From Acidobacteriota bacterium (GTDB taxonomy: Bacteria > Acidobacteriota > Vicinamibacteria > Vicinamibacterales > JACQTH01), in NCBI GenBank assembly GCA_016178075.1, contig JACOUA010000392.1, positions 1 to 35,740 on the forward strand: a stretch of DNA of 35,740 nt. The letters are read 5' to 3'. Shown one piece after another: positions 7,069 to 14,006 of the stretch; the first letter of the stretch is position 1, and every line of letters starts with the position of its first letter. A program made the position numbers and the translations under genes. The notes under the pieces are model-generated. The model saw only the letters and a program-made list of their open reading frames with translations, ran no database searches and had not been told where the DNA came from.

Positions 7069-8918
7069 TTGCTGGAATCCACGTTGACGGTCAGGAAGCG
7101 GACGCCGGAGACGGCATGATCGGTGGCGACTTCCCACTCGCCGAGCGTGGCGCTGCGAAGTGGCACGAAGTTGCCGCCGTTCCGATCGCCTTCCAGGACC
7201 GAGAGGACCGAGGGCGGCAGCGACGACAGCAGCTCGCCGTTGATCACGGCTCCGGCGTCAGAGCTGAGGAGCTTGATGTACAGGCGGTTGTTCTTCCGCG
7301 ACTTGTTGAGCGCGCGAATCATGTTCGCCACGCCGCTCGGCTTGAGCGACTGCCGCACTTCGCGCTGCTCCCACTGCGCCAGGCGCGATCCGTCCGAGAC
7401 CATGATCGAGAGCGTGCCCGACACGTTTGCCGGGATGTCAATCGGCACCGTGTAGGTCACCCCCTCGCCGCGGTACGTGCGCACGAGGAGCTTCAGCGTC
7501 GCGGACCGCCCGGCGCGGGGCTTGACCGTGTCGAGCCAGACGCGCTCGATCGTCGCCGTCTTCGGCTGCTCGCTGGTCGCAATCGACAGCTTCAGGCCTT
7601 CCAGCTCGACCCGCTCGAAGTCGTTCGTCAGCAGGAACGCAATCGGACCGACGATATAGGTCGCGGCGCCGATCGACGGTGAATCGCCGCTGAAGATGTC
7701 TTCGAAGGCGATGGTGTCGTGCTTCTTCACCATCGCCTGACCCTTGACGGTGAAGGTCGCGGCGCCGAACTCGCGCTCGTACGATGTCAGGCTGTTCAGG
7801 ATGGACACATAGGTCAGCAGCGGCGTAAAGAGTTGGTCCTCCACCACCTTCAGGCTGAGCTCTTTTTTGACGCCCCTGGCGGTCTCGAGCGCGATGTCGA
7901 TCGGAATCAGCTTGGGACCCCCGCCGAGCCTTCCCGCGATGGTCGTCGATCGATCCTGTTGGAAGGTGCCGATCGTGTCCCCGGTCTCGGCGATCTTGAT
8001 CGACGAGAAGAGGCTGGGCAAGACGGTATGAATGTGCGCCCGCGTCATCGGGAACTGTGTCGGGCCGATGTTGTAGAACGGGTGACCGAAGGCGTACACG
8101 CGGTCGCCGTCCACGTGCGTGACCGTGCCGACGCCTCCGAGTGACAAGTCGCCGGTGATCAGGTTGACGCCGACCGCGTCGCCCGGCCGAAGCGGCTGCG
8201 GCGTCTCAGTGCGTGCCGTCACCACGGCGGCGCCGCCGGTGCCGGCCGGTTCGAAGCCGTACTCACGAAACGCGCTCGTCACGAGCCCGCCAACCTCCGG
8301 ATGGAACCCGCTCATCACGAGCGGCGTGGCGATCGGCCGAAGCATCGGGGCGATGACGCTGACGTCCTGAACCCCCACGGCCTGGACGTCGGTCGAACGC
8401 TCGGCAAACGGCTGCAGCCAGGAAAAACTCTGACGAAGCGCGGCGGAGAGGCCTTCACGGGTCACCGGCAACTCGAGTCGCGCGGCCTTGACGGGTGGAC
8501 GCGGGGTGTCGAGCGCGGCCAGCTCGATCATCTCGGCAATCGGCGTGATCCCGGCGATCGGCTCCTTGGAGAACGAGCCCAGCGAGTACGACACCGCGCC
8601 GATGAGGCGCCCGTCGATGTAGACCGGGCTCCCGCTCATCCCCGCGATGACACCGGACTGCGCCAGCGGGCCTCCCGAGAGTCGCGCCAGAACCAGCCCA
8701 CGCTTCGGGCCGATCACATTTCGCAGCACCCCCAGGATTTCCACCTGGAACTCTTCAATCCGGCTGCCGGTGAAGACCGTGTGCCCGACGCCTTTCATGC
8801 CGGGGCGGATCTCGTCGAGGGGCATCATCGGCGTCGACGCCAATGGCAGCGCTGTCAGGACGAACGTCGACAGAAGTGCCAGGAAGAAACGACCCGTCAA
8901 GCGAGTGCGCATGGACAT
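7065..8918 (-). CDS. S55 (SpoIVB-type) peptidase-domain protein, secreted
   Basis: 617 aa with an N-terminal signal peptide (about residues 1-29). The serine motif GMSGSPVYIDGRLIGAV at about 93-109 is the one that in SpoIVB-type (MEROPS S55) proteases carries the nucleophile. GDRVYAFGHPFYNIGP at about 271-286 matches the family's histidine motif. The remaining 300 residues are beta-rich and unassigned. In the Bacillus enzyme the histidine precedes the serine; here the order is reversed, so activity should not be assumed. It is the first gene of a two-gene unit with the propeller protein and has its own promoter at 8963-8992. ATG 8918 and ATG 8912 are both possible starts. Substrate and role are unknown; sporulation is not implied. 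Confidence 0.8.
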   Translation of the reverse strand: MSMRTRLTGRFFLALLSTFVLTALPLASTPMMPLDEIRPGMKGVGHTVFTGSRIEEFQVEILGVLRNVIGPKRGLVLARLSGGPLAQSGVIAGMSGSPVYIDGRLIGAVSYSLGSFSKEPIAGITPIAEMIELAALDTPRPPVKAARLELPVTREGLSAALRQSFSWLQPFAERSTDVQAVGVQDVSVIAPMLRPIATPLVMSGFHPEVGGLVTSAFREYGFEPAGTGGAAVVTARTETPQPLRPGDAVGVNLITGDLSLGGVGTVTHVDGDRVYAFGHPFYNIGPTQFPMTRAHIHTVLPSLFSSIKIAETGDTIGTFQQDRSTTIAGRLGGGPKLIPIDIALETARGVKKELSLKVVEDQLFTPLLTYVSILNSLTSYEREFGAATFTVKGQAMVKKHDTIAFEDIFSGDSPSIGAATYIVGPIAFLLTNDFERVELEGLKLSIATSEQPKTATIERVWLDTVKPRAGRSATLKLLVRTYRGEGVTYTVPIDIPANVSGTLSIMVSDGSRLAQWEQREVRQSLKPSGVANMIRALNKSRKNNRLYIKLLSSDAGAVINGELLSSLPPSVLSVLEGDRNGGNFVPLRSATLGEWEVATDHAVSGVRFLTVNVDSSN

Positions 8919-8962
8919 TGATCAGCCAGGAAAGCCGCGTGAATCGACGAGAGACTCTCCCG

Positions 8963-8992
8963 ATTATAGCGGACGAACTGCTTATGGCTCAA
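8963..8992 (-). promoter_or_regulatory. Sigma-70-type promoter for the S55/propeller operon
   Basis: On the minus strand there is a perfect -10 TATAAT (8968-8963) and a -35 TTGAGC (8992-8987) with an 18-bp spacer. Transcription would start near 8956, giving a 5' leader of roughly 40 bases before ATG 8918. It stands back to back with the trp-leader promoter, about 20 bp between the two -35 boxes. Confidence 0.65.
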
Positions 8993-9012
8993 GGAGAAAT
9001 GGGCGATCAAGC

Positions 9013-9042
9013 TTGACAGTTCCACGCGCGGTCTGCTATCGT
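9013..9042 (+). promoter_or_regulatory. Promoter of the aromatic amino acid supraoperon
   Basis: The -35 is a perfect TTGACA (9013-9018). After 18 bp comes TATCGT (9037-9042), preceded by TG one base away (TGcTATCGT), an extended -10. The predicted start near 9049 lies only about 5-10 bases before the leader peptide start codon, so the leader mRNA is almost leaderless. No TrpR-like operator palindrome was recognised. Confidence 0.7.
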
Positions 9043-9056
9043 TCGACCGGCTCGTG

Positions 9057-9170
9057 ATGATCGCTGACACGTTGACACTCGATTCACGGTCGTTTCGCCT
9101 GGGCGCGAGCAGCCTGACGCTCTCCGCGTGGTGGTGGTATCGGTCACCGCTGGAGAGGGATCCGGCCTAA
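9057..9170 (+). CDS. Tryptophan leader peptide (WWWY), attenuator control ORF
   Basis: A 37-codon ORF, ATG 9057 to TAA 9168-9170. It contains three consecutive TGG codons at 9129-9137 and a TAT at 9138-9140, giving Trp25-Trp26-Trp27-Tyr28. Such a run is very unlikely by chance just ahead of a trp operon. It plays the role of TrpL: ribosomes stalling on the Trp codons when charged tRNA-Trp is scarce would let the downstream antiterminator form. No Shine-Dalgarno is visible; with the predicted transcript start near 9049 it may be translated as a near-leaderless message. GTG 9054 is an equally placed start. The peptide is probably non-functional after synthesis. Confidence 0.85.
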   Translation: MIADTLTLDSRSFRLGASSLTLSAWWWYRSPLERDPA

Positions 9171-9231
9171 CCGAGATCCAGAGGGACTCCCTTAAAGCCT
9201 CTTCAGCCCGAAACGGTTGAAGAGGCTTTTT
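9120..9231 (+). promoter_or_regulatory. Ribosome-mediated trp attenuator (mutually exclusive hairpins)
   Basis: Segment 1 (CTCTCC, 9120-9125) lies just before the Trp codons and pairs with GGAGAG at 9152-9157. Segment 2 (CTGGAGAGG, 9150-9158) pairs alternatively with segment 3 (CCTCTTCAG, 9198-9206): nine pairs, one of them G-U. Segment 3 (9194-9205) otherwise pairs with segment 4 (9218-9229) to make the terminator. A ribosome stalled on 9129-9137 would cover segment 1 and free segment 2, so 2:3 forms and transcription continues. A ribosome reaching the stop at 9168 would cover segment 2, so 3:4 forms. With no translation, 1:2 forms and 3:4 terminates. The geometry matches the classical enterobacterial trp leader; function is inferred from sequence. 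Confidence 0.85.
9194..9231 (+). terminator. Intrinsic terminator of the trp attenuator
   Basis: A perfect 12-bp stem (9194-9205 with 9218-9229) is extended inside by CCG/CGG (9208-9210, 9214-9216) closing an AAA loop. It runs into a T tract (TTTTT, then GCTTTT). It lies only seven bases before the aroDE start codon. The descending arm contains the only Shine-Dalgarno-like sequence for aroDE (GAAGAGG, 9219-9225). Confidence 0.9.
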
Positions 9232-9237
9232 GCTTTT

Positions 9238-10719
9238 ATGCGCATCTGCGTGACGGTGACGGCGGACCGGATGAGCGACCTGCGGAGGCGGCGCGACGAG
9301 GCGGCTCGCGCCGGCGCCGATCTCGTCGAGCTTCGCCTCGACGGCGTCGGCGACCTCGACGTGCCCGGGGCGCTCGAGGGGCGCACGGGCCCCGTGATCG
9401 TGGCTTGTCACCCCGCCTGGGAGGGGGGACGGTTCGGGGGATCGGAAGAGGAGCGGGTCCGGATACTGACGCAAGCGCTGGCGCTGGGCGCGGATCTGGT
9501 CGACATCGAGTGGCAGGCGGACCTTGCAAAGGTGCTCGACGCGCGCATGCTCGGTCGCGTGGTGCTGTCGCATCACACCTTCGACGGGCTGCCCGCGGAC
9601 CTGCGCGAGCGGGCGCTGGCGATGCAGGCGATCGGCGCGCGTGTGGTGAAGGTCGCGGTCACGCCCAGGAGTCTTCGGGATCTGTTGCGGCTTCGCCAGA
9701 GCGGCTGCGTGCTCGAAGACGGACGAAAAGTGCTGCTGGCGATGGGCGTCGTGGGATGGTCGACGCGGCTCCTTCCGTGGCGCTTCGGATCGGCGTGGAC
9801 GTATGCGGGCGGCGTCTCGGCGGTGGGACAGCTGTCCCCGTCCGAGATGGTCGAGGAATTCAGGTGTCGTGAGGTGACGCGGGATGCGGAGCTGTACGGG
9901 GTCGTCGGGTCACCCATCGCGCATTCGATGTCTCCGGTGATGCACAACGCGGCTTTCCGCGCGTTGAACCGCGACGCGATCTACGTGCCGCTCGAGAGCG
10001 GCGATGCGGATGATCTGCTGGAGTTCGCCAAAGAAATGCGTTTTGCCGGGCTCAGCGTTACCGCGCCCCTGAAGGTTCCGCTCTTCGAGCGGGCGGACCA
10101 GGTTGACGAGCTCAGCGAGGGGGTTGGCGCGTGCAACACGCTCAGATTCCGCGAGGGGCGCGTGGAAGCCACGAACACCGACGTGGCGGGGTTTCTCGCC
10201 CCGCTCGAGCGCCGAGGGATCCGACTCGAGGGTCTGCGGGCCGCGCTCGTCGGCGCCGGCGGCGCGTCCCGCGGAGTTGCCTTCGCGCTCGGCTCGCGCG
10301 GCGCGCGCGTCACGATCCACGCGCGGCGCCCGGAACAGGCACGTCAGACGGCGACGGCGACGGGCGCCTCGTGCGGTCCGTGGCCTCCCCAGTCGGGCAG
10401 TTGGGATCTGCTCGTGAACGCGACGCCTGTCGGCACGCTCCCTCGTTCCGAAGAGACGCCGTTCCTGGGTCCTTTTGAGGGGGCAATCGTGTACGACTTG
10501 GTCTACAACCCGCCGCGATCACGGCTGCTTCGGGAAGCCGCGGGCGCGGGGTGCCAGACGATTGACGGCCTCGAGATGCTCGTCGCGCAGGCCTGTCTGC
10601 AGCTCGAATGGTGGACGGGCGCGCGCGCGCCTGAAGCGGCAATGCGCGCCGCGGTGGAGCGGAAGCTCGACCTGAGAGCTGATGGCGCTGGGAGCCAAAA
10701 GCTGAGAGCTGAGAGCTGA
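9238..10719 (+). CDS. aroDE: Bifunctional 3-dehydroquinate dehydratase (type I) / shikimate dehydrogenase
   Basis: A 493-aa fusion of two consecutive shikimate-pathway enzymes: 3-dehydroquinate to 3-dehydroshikimate, then NADPH-dependent reduction to shikimate. The dehydratase half (about 1-212) shows ELRLD (31-35), the SHHTFDG histidines (112, 113) and the Schiff-base lysine in VVKVAV (K138). The dehydrogenase half (about 218-478) shows GSPIAHSMSP, the substrate lysine in SVTAPLK (K279), NTD aspartate (D315) and the GAGGASR nucleotide loop (339-345). ATG 9238 is the start; an in-frame TTG at 9217 lies inside the terminator stem. The last 15 or so residues are encoded by a heptad repeat and look like an accidental C-terminal extension. 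First structural gene of the attenuated operon. Confidence 0.93.
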   Translation: MRICVTVTADRMSDLRRRRDEAARAGADLVELRLDGVGDLDVPGALEGRTGPVIVACHPAWEGGRFGGSEEERVRILTQALALGADLVDIEWQADLAKVLDARMLGRVVLSHHTFDGLPADLRERALAMQAIGARVVKVAVTPRSLRDLLRLRQSGCVLEDGRKVLLAMGVVGWSTRLLPWRFGSAWTYAGGVSAVGQLSPSEMVEEFRCREVTRDAELYGVVGSPIAHSMSPVMHNAAFRALNRDAIYVPLESGDADDLLEFAKEMRFAGLSVTAPLKVPLFERADQVDELSEGVGACNTLRFREGRVEATNTDVAGFLAPLERRGIRLEGLRAALVGAGGASRGVAFALGSRGARVTIHARRPEQARQTATATGASCGPWPPQSGSWDLLVNATPVGTLPRSEETPFLGPFEGAIVYDLVYNPPRSRLLREAAGAGCQTIDGLEMLVAQACLQLEWWTGARAPEAAMRAAVERKLDLRADGAGSQKLRAES

Positions 10720-10724
10720 TAGCT
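10674..10724. repeat. Heptad repeat, copy 2 (GCTGAGA family)
   Basis: Units of GCTGAGA/GCTGATA occur at 10674-10684 and 10701-10724, separated by GGCGCTGGGAGCC. The repeat encodes the C-terminus and stop codon of aroDE and ends five bases before the trpE start codon. Both arms point the same way here, so no long hairpin forms. Confidence 0.75.
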
Positions 10725-10728
10725 TGTT

Positions 10729-12207
10729 ATGAAACAAACGACCTACGAGGAATTCGTCGAGCTCGCCAAGCGCGGGACGTTCGTCCCCGTGTGCAAAGAG
10801 CTCATGGCCGACCTGCTGACGCCGGTGTCGGCGTTCTTGAAGATCGCCGAGCACTCGGACTACGCGTTCCTGCTCGAAAGCGTGGAGGGCGGGGAACAGG
10901 TCGCGCGGTATTCGTTCCTGGGGAAGGATCCGTTCCTGATCCTCAGGGCACGGGACGGGAAGACCATCATCGACCGCGCCGGCCAGACGACGGAAGCCGA
11001 CGAGCCCTTCATCGCCGCATTGCGCCGACTCATGGCCGATTTCCGGTCCCCGTTCGTGCCAGGCCTGCCGCGCTTCACCGGCGGGGCCGTCGGCTACGTC
11101 GGCTATGACGCGGTTCCCTGGTTCGAGTCCGTGACCCTCCAGACGCCAGGCCCGGAGACGTCGAGCCCGACCGAGGATCTGGCCGGCTTCATGCTGTTCG
11201 ACACTGTCCTGGCCTTCGACCACGTTCAACACCGCATCCTGATCATCGCCAACGCCCGCATCTCGGCCGACGACGACCTGCAGGCGCTCTACCAGTTTGC
11301 GTGCGCGAAGATCCAGTTCCTCGAGCGGGAGCTCGACCGGGCGCTCTCGCACGCCGATGCGCCTTCCGCGCCGCCGCTCGAGGTCCGCTCCAATACGACG
11401 CGCGAGGCGTTCGAGCAGAAGGTCAGAACGGCCAAGGAGTACATCGCCGCCGGCGACATCTATCAGGTCGTGCTCTCGCAGCGGTTCGAAGCTGAGGTCG
11501 TCACGGAGCCCTTCACCGTCTATCGTGCGCTGCGTCACGTGAACCCGTCGCCGTACATGTTCTTCATCCGCATGGGCGATCTCTCCATGATCGGCGCCTC
11601 ACCCGAGATGCTCGTGCGCGTGGAAGGTCGGCGCATGGAGACCCATCCGATCGCCGGGACCCGGCCGCGTGGACACACGGAAGACGAGGATCAGCGGTTG
11701 GCCGACGAGCTGAAGGCAAACGAGAAGGAACGGGCCGAGCACGTCATGCTGGTCGATTTGGGTCGAAACGATCTGGGACGGGTCGGAGAGTATGGTTCGG
11801 TGCGGGTGCCGCAGTTCATGGCGCTCGAAAAGTACTCGCACGTCATGCACCTCGTCTCGATCGTCGAAGGGCGGCTGGCGGAGGGTCACGATCGTCTGGA
11901 CGCGCTGGCGGCGTGCTTTCCGGCCGGGACCGTGTCGGGTGCCCCCAAGGTGCGAGCGATGGAAATCATCGCGGAGCTCGAGCCGGCGCGCCGCGGCATC
12001 TACGCCGGGGCCGTCGGCTACCTCGACTTCGCCGGCAATCTCGACTGCTGCATCACCATCCGAACGATCGTGATGGTCAACGGTCGTGCGTACGTCCAGG
12101 CGGGCGCCGGCATCGTCGCCGACTCGAACCCGGCGGCGGAATACGAGGAGACGCGCGACAAGGCGCGCGCGCTGGTCCGCGCGCTCGAGCTGGCGCAAGG
12201 GGTTTAA
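10729..12207 (+). CDS. trpE: Anthranilate synthase component I
   Basis: 492 aa, normal length. It converts chorismate to anthranilate using ammonia supplied by TrpG. The N-terminal feedback site motif LLES (48-51) that binds tryptophan in TrpE is present, so the enzyme is probably inhibited by Trp. The C-terminal chorismate-binding domain (about 225-490) has HPIAGTRPRG, DLGRNDLGRVG, FPAGTVSGAPKVRAMEII and the final AGAGIVADSNPAAEYEET signature. The LLES site and the neighbouring trpG and trpD favour TrpE over PabB. The start ATG follows directly on a heptad repeat, and the only purine-rich stretch upstream (GAGAG) belongs to the repeat. Confidence 0.95.
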   Translation: MKQTTYEEFVELAKRGTFVPVCKELMADLLTPVSAFLKIAEHSDYAFLLESVEGGEQVARYSFLGKDPFLILRARDGKTIIDRAGQTTEADEPFIAALRRLMADFRSPFVPGLPRFTGGAVGYVGYDAVPWFESVTLQTPGPETSSPTEDLAGFMLFDTVLAFDHVQHRILIIANARISADDDLQALYQFACAKIQFLERELDRALSHADAPSAPPLEVRSNTTREAFEQKVRTAKEYIAAGDIYQVVLSQRFEAEVVTEPFTVYRALRHVNPSPYMFFIRMGDLSMIGASPEMLVRVEGRRMETHPIAGTRPRGHTEDEDQRLADELKANEKERAEHVMLVDLGRNDLGRVGEYGSVRVPQFMALEKYSHVMHLVSIVEGRLAEGHDRLDALAACFPAGTVSGAPKVRAMEIIAELEPARRGIYAGAVGYLDFAGNLDCCITIRTIVMVNGRAYVQAGAGIVADSNPAAEYEETRDKARALVRALELAQGV

Positions 12208-12217
12208 GGACGGAAGT

Positions 12218-12302
12218 GTTCAGTTTTCAGTTATCAGTTCTCAGTCGTTGGCCGAACACTGGGGGCGAACTGAAAACTGATAACTGAGAACTGACAACTG
12301 AA
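12218..12302. repeat. Heptad inverted repeat, copy 3 (AACTGAG family)
   Basis: The left array of CAGTTNT units (12218-12245) and the right array of ACTGANA units (12267-12302) are complementary in heptad register with a mismatch or two per unit. The repeat fills the trpE-trpG gap, and its last unit abuts the trpG ATG at 12302. The transcribed form would be a long hairpin inside the operon mRNA. Confidence 0.85.
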
Positions 12303-12868
12303 TGGTCTTCGTCCTCGACAACTACGACTCGTTCACCTTCAACCTCGTCCAGTATCTGGGCGAGCTGGGGGTGGAGGTCCTCGTGCGCCGGAACGATCAG
12401 CTCACCGTCGACGACATCGTCGGGCTCCGTCCGGCCCGGATCGTGATCTCGCCCGGCCCCGGACGGCCGGAAGAGGCTGGCATCACGGTGGATCTCATTC
12501 GGCGCTGCGGCAGCGAGGTCCCGATTCTCGGTGTCTGCCTCGGGCATCAGGCCATCGGCTACGCCTTCGGCGGAAAGATCGTCAGGGCGCCGCGGCCGAT
12601 GCACGGCAAGACGTCCTCGATCGAGCACGATCGCCGCGGTGTGTTCACCGGTTTGTCGACGCCGTTCGTGGCGTCGCGGTATCACTCTCTGGTCGTGGCC
12701 GAGGAGGGGCTGCCGGAGGAGCTCGAAGTGGCCGCGCGAACGCGTGAGGACGGGATCATCATGGCACTGCGGCACCGGACGCTGCCGGTTCATGGCGTCC
12801 AGTTCCACCCGGAGTCGATCCTCACGTCGAACGGCCGGCAGATGCTGCGCAACTTTCTGGAGAGCTGA
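12302..12868 (+). CDS. trpG: Anthranilate synthase component II, glutamine amidotransferase
   Basis: 188 aa, a stand-alone class I glutamine amidotransferase that feeds ammonia to TrpE. The catalytic triad is visible: C79 in GVCLGHQ, H169 and E171 in VQFHPES. N-terminal VLDNYDSFTFNLVQYLGELG and the oxyanion PGPGRPEEAG are typical. In other bacteria the same subunit may also serve PabB in folate synthesis; no pabB is seen here. Start ATG 12302 lies at the edge of a heptad repeat, with no separate ribosome binding site. The stop codon lies in the next heptad repeat. Confidence 0.95.
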   Translation: MVFVLDNYDSFTFNLVQYLGELGVEVLVRRNDQLTVDDIVGLRPARIVISPGPGRPEEAGITVDLIRRCGSEVPILGVCLGHQAIGYAFGGKIVRAPRPMHGKTSSIEHDRRGVFTGLSTPFVASRYHSLVVAEEGLPEELEVAARTREDGIIMALRHRTLPVHGVQFHPESILTSNGRQMLRNFLES

Positions 12869-12886
12869 GCTGAGAGCTGATAGCTG
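12859..12886. repeat. Heptad repeat, copy 4 (GCTGAGA family, single arm)
   Basis: A short array, GAGAGCTGAGCTGAGAGCTG then ATAGCTG, contains the trpG stop codon and ends three bases before the trpD ATG. Only one orientation is present; AGCT palindromes give weak pairing. Its GAGAG may act as the trpD ribosome binding site. Confidence 0.7.
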
Positions 12887-12889
12887 TAT

Positions 12890-13933
12890 ATGTTCACCCC
12901 CCTGCTCGAGAAGCTGACCCGCAGCCGCGATCTCACGACCGAGGAAGCGGCGGCCGCGATGACGGAAATCATGGAGGGCCGCGTGACCGCGGCCCAGATC
13001 GCCGGGTTCCTCGTCGGGCTGGCGATGAAAGGCGAGCGGCCGGACGAGGTCGTTGGCCTTGCCCGGACGATGAGGGAGCATGCGGTGAAGCTGTCGCGGC
13101 CCTATCCGGAAGCGTTCGACATGTGCGGGACCGGAGGCGATCGATCGGGCACCTTCAACATCTCGTCGGTGGCCTCCGTCGTGGTGGCTGCGGCGGGCGT
13201 CATGGTCGCGAAGCACGGAAATCGATCGGTGTCGAGCCGCTGTGGCAGCGCGGACCTTTTCGAGTCGCTCGGCGTAAAGACGAGCGCGTCGCCCGCGATC
13301 GTGGAGCGATGTCTGCGAGAGGCGGGGCTGGCGTTCCTGTTCGCCCCGACGTTTCATCCGTCCATGCGCCACGCGGCGCCGGTCAGGCGCGAGCTGGGGG
13401 TGCGGAGCGCCTTCAATCTGCTGGGACCGCTGACCAACCCGGTCGGGCCGCGACGACAGATCGTCGGGGTCCCGCGGCCCGAGTTTACGGAGCTTCTGGC
13501 GCGGGCGTTGGCGCTTCTAGGGTCCGAGCGGGCCTGGGTCGTGCACGGAGCGGACGGCATCGACGAGGTCTCGACGACCGGCTACACGAAGATCTCCGAA
13601 TGCCATGCCGGGACGGTCAACACCTTCTACGTTCATCCCTCGGAGTTCGGCGTGGGAAAGGCCTCTTCGCCGGATCTCCTGGGCGGCGACGCAGCGGCCA
13701 ATGCCGCGATCGCGCGTGAGGTGTTGAGCGGGGCGCGGGGACCGCGCCGCGACGTCGTGCTGCTGAACGCGGGGGCCGCGTTGTTCGTGGCGGGCCACTC
13801 GGCAACTGTCCGGGCCGGCATTGCGGCCGCGGAGCAGAGCATCGATTCCGGCCGGGCCACGCAGGTCCTGGCGCGGCTCGTGGTGGTTTCGCAGGAGCCC
13901 GAAGTCTCAGGTGCACTCAGTGGATCGGTGTGA
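12890..13933 (+). CDS. trpD: Anthranilate phosphoribosyltransferase
   Basis: 347 aa. It transfers phosphoribose from PRPP to anthranilate. The PRPP loop CGTGGD (79-84), followed by SGTFNISSVASVVVAAAG, is diagnostic, as is KHGNRSVSSRCGSADLFESL. FAPTFHPSMRHAAPVRRELG and FNLLGPLTNPVGPRRQIVGV are also family signatures. Length is normal and there is no fusion to TrpG (unlike Escherichia coli). The start is ATG 12890 right after a heptad repeat. A gap of 73 bases to trpC holds a GC-rich hairpin. Confidence 0.95.
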   Translation: MFTPLLEKLTRSRDLTTEEAAAAMTEIMEGRVTAAQIAGFLVGLAMKGERPDEVVGLARTMREHAVKLSRPYPEAFDMCGTGGDRSGTFNISSVASVVVAAAGVMVAKHGNRSVSSRCGSADLFESLGVKTSASPAIVERCLREAGLAFLFAPTFHPSMRHAAPVRRELGVRSAFNLLGPLTNPVGPRRQIVGVPRPEFTELLARALALLGSERAWVVHGADGIDEVSTTGYTKISECHAGTVNTFYVHPSEFGVGKASSPDLLGGDAAANAAIAREVLSGARGPRRDVVLLNAGAALFVAGHSATVRAGIAAAEQSIDSGRATQVLARLVVVSQEPEVSGALSGSV

Positions 13934-13969
13934 CGAATCAGCGCCGCGAGCGTGAGCGAGCGGTGGCAG

Positions 13970-13993
13970 GCGGTGGGGGTGGGGCCCCACCGC
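13970..13993. other. GC-rich hairpin between trpD and trpC
   Basis: GCGGTGGGG (13970-13978) pairs perfectly with CCCCACCGC (13985-13993) around a six-base loop. A 14-base palindrome (GGTGGGGCCCCACC, 13978-13991) offers an alternative fold. It is followed by A-rich sequence including AAAAGAAG ahead of the trpC ATG. Without a T tract it is not an intrinsic terminator; it could modulate mRNA decay or trpC translation. Confidence 0.55.
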
Positions 13994-14006
13994 AAAGTAA
14001 AAGAAG

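Noticed and set aside
9049-9237. T-box riboswitch for tRNA-Trp
   Set aside because: No T-box consensus or stem I elements are seen. The translated Trp-Trp-Trp-Tyr ORF and alternative stems explain the region.
9217-9240. Longer aroDE starting at TTG 9217
   Set aside because: It would start within the terminator loop and add seven residues not typical of the dehydratase; ATG 9238 gives the expected MRICVTVTA start.
10674-10724. Possible TRAP (trp RNA-binding attenuation protein) site ahead of trpE, because of repeated GAG/TAG triplets
   Set aside because: The triplets are spaced by four bases, not the two to three that TRAP prefers. The same repeats occur beside unrelated genes such as nth, and TRAP is known from Bacillus-type bacteria.
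12218-12302. CRISPR-like array
   Set aside because: Units are 7 bases and contiguous with no unique spacers; no cas genes are present.
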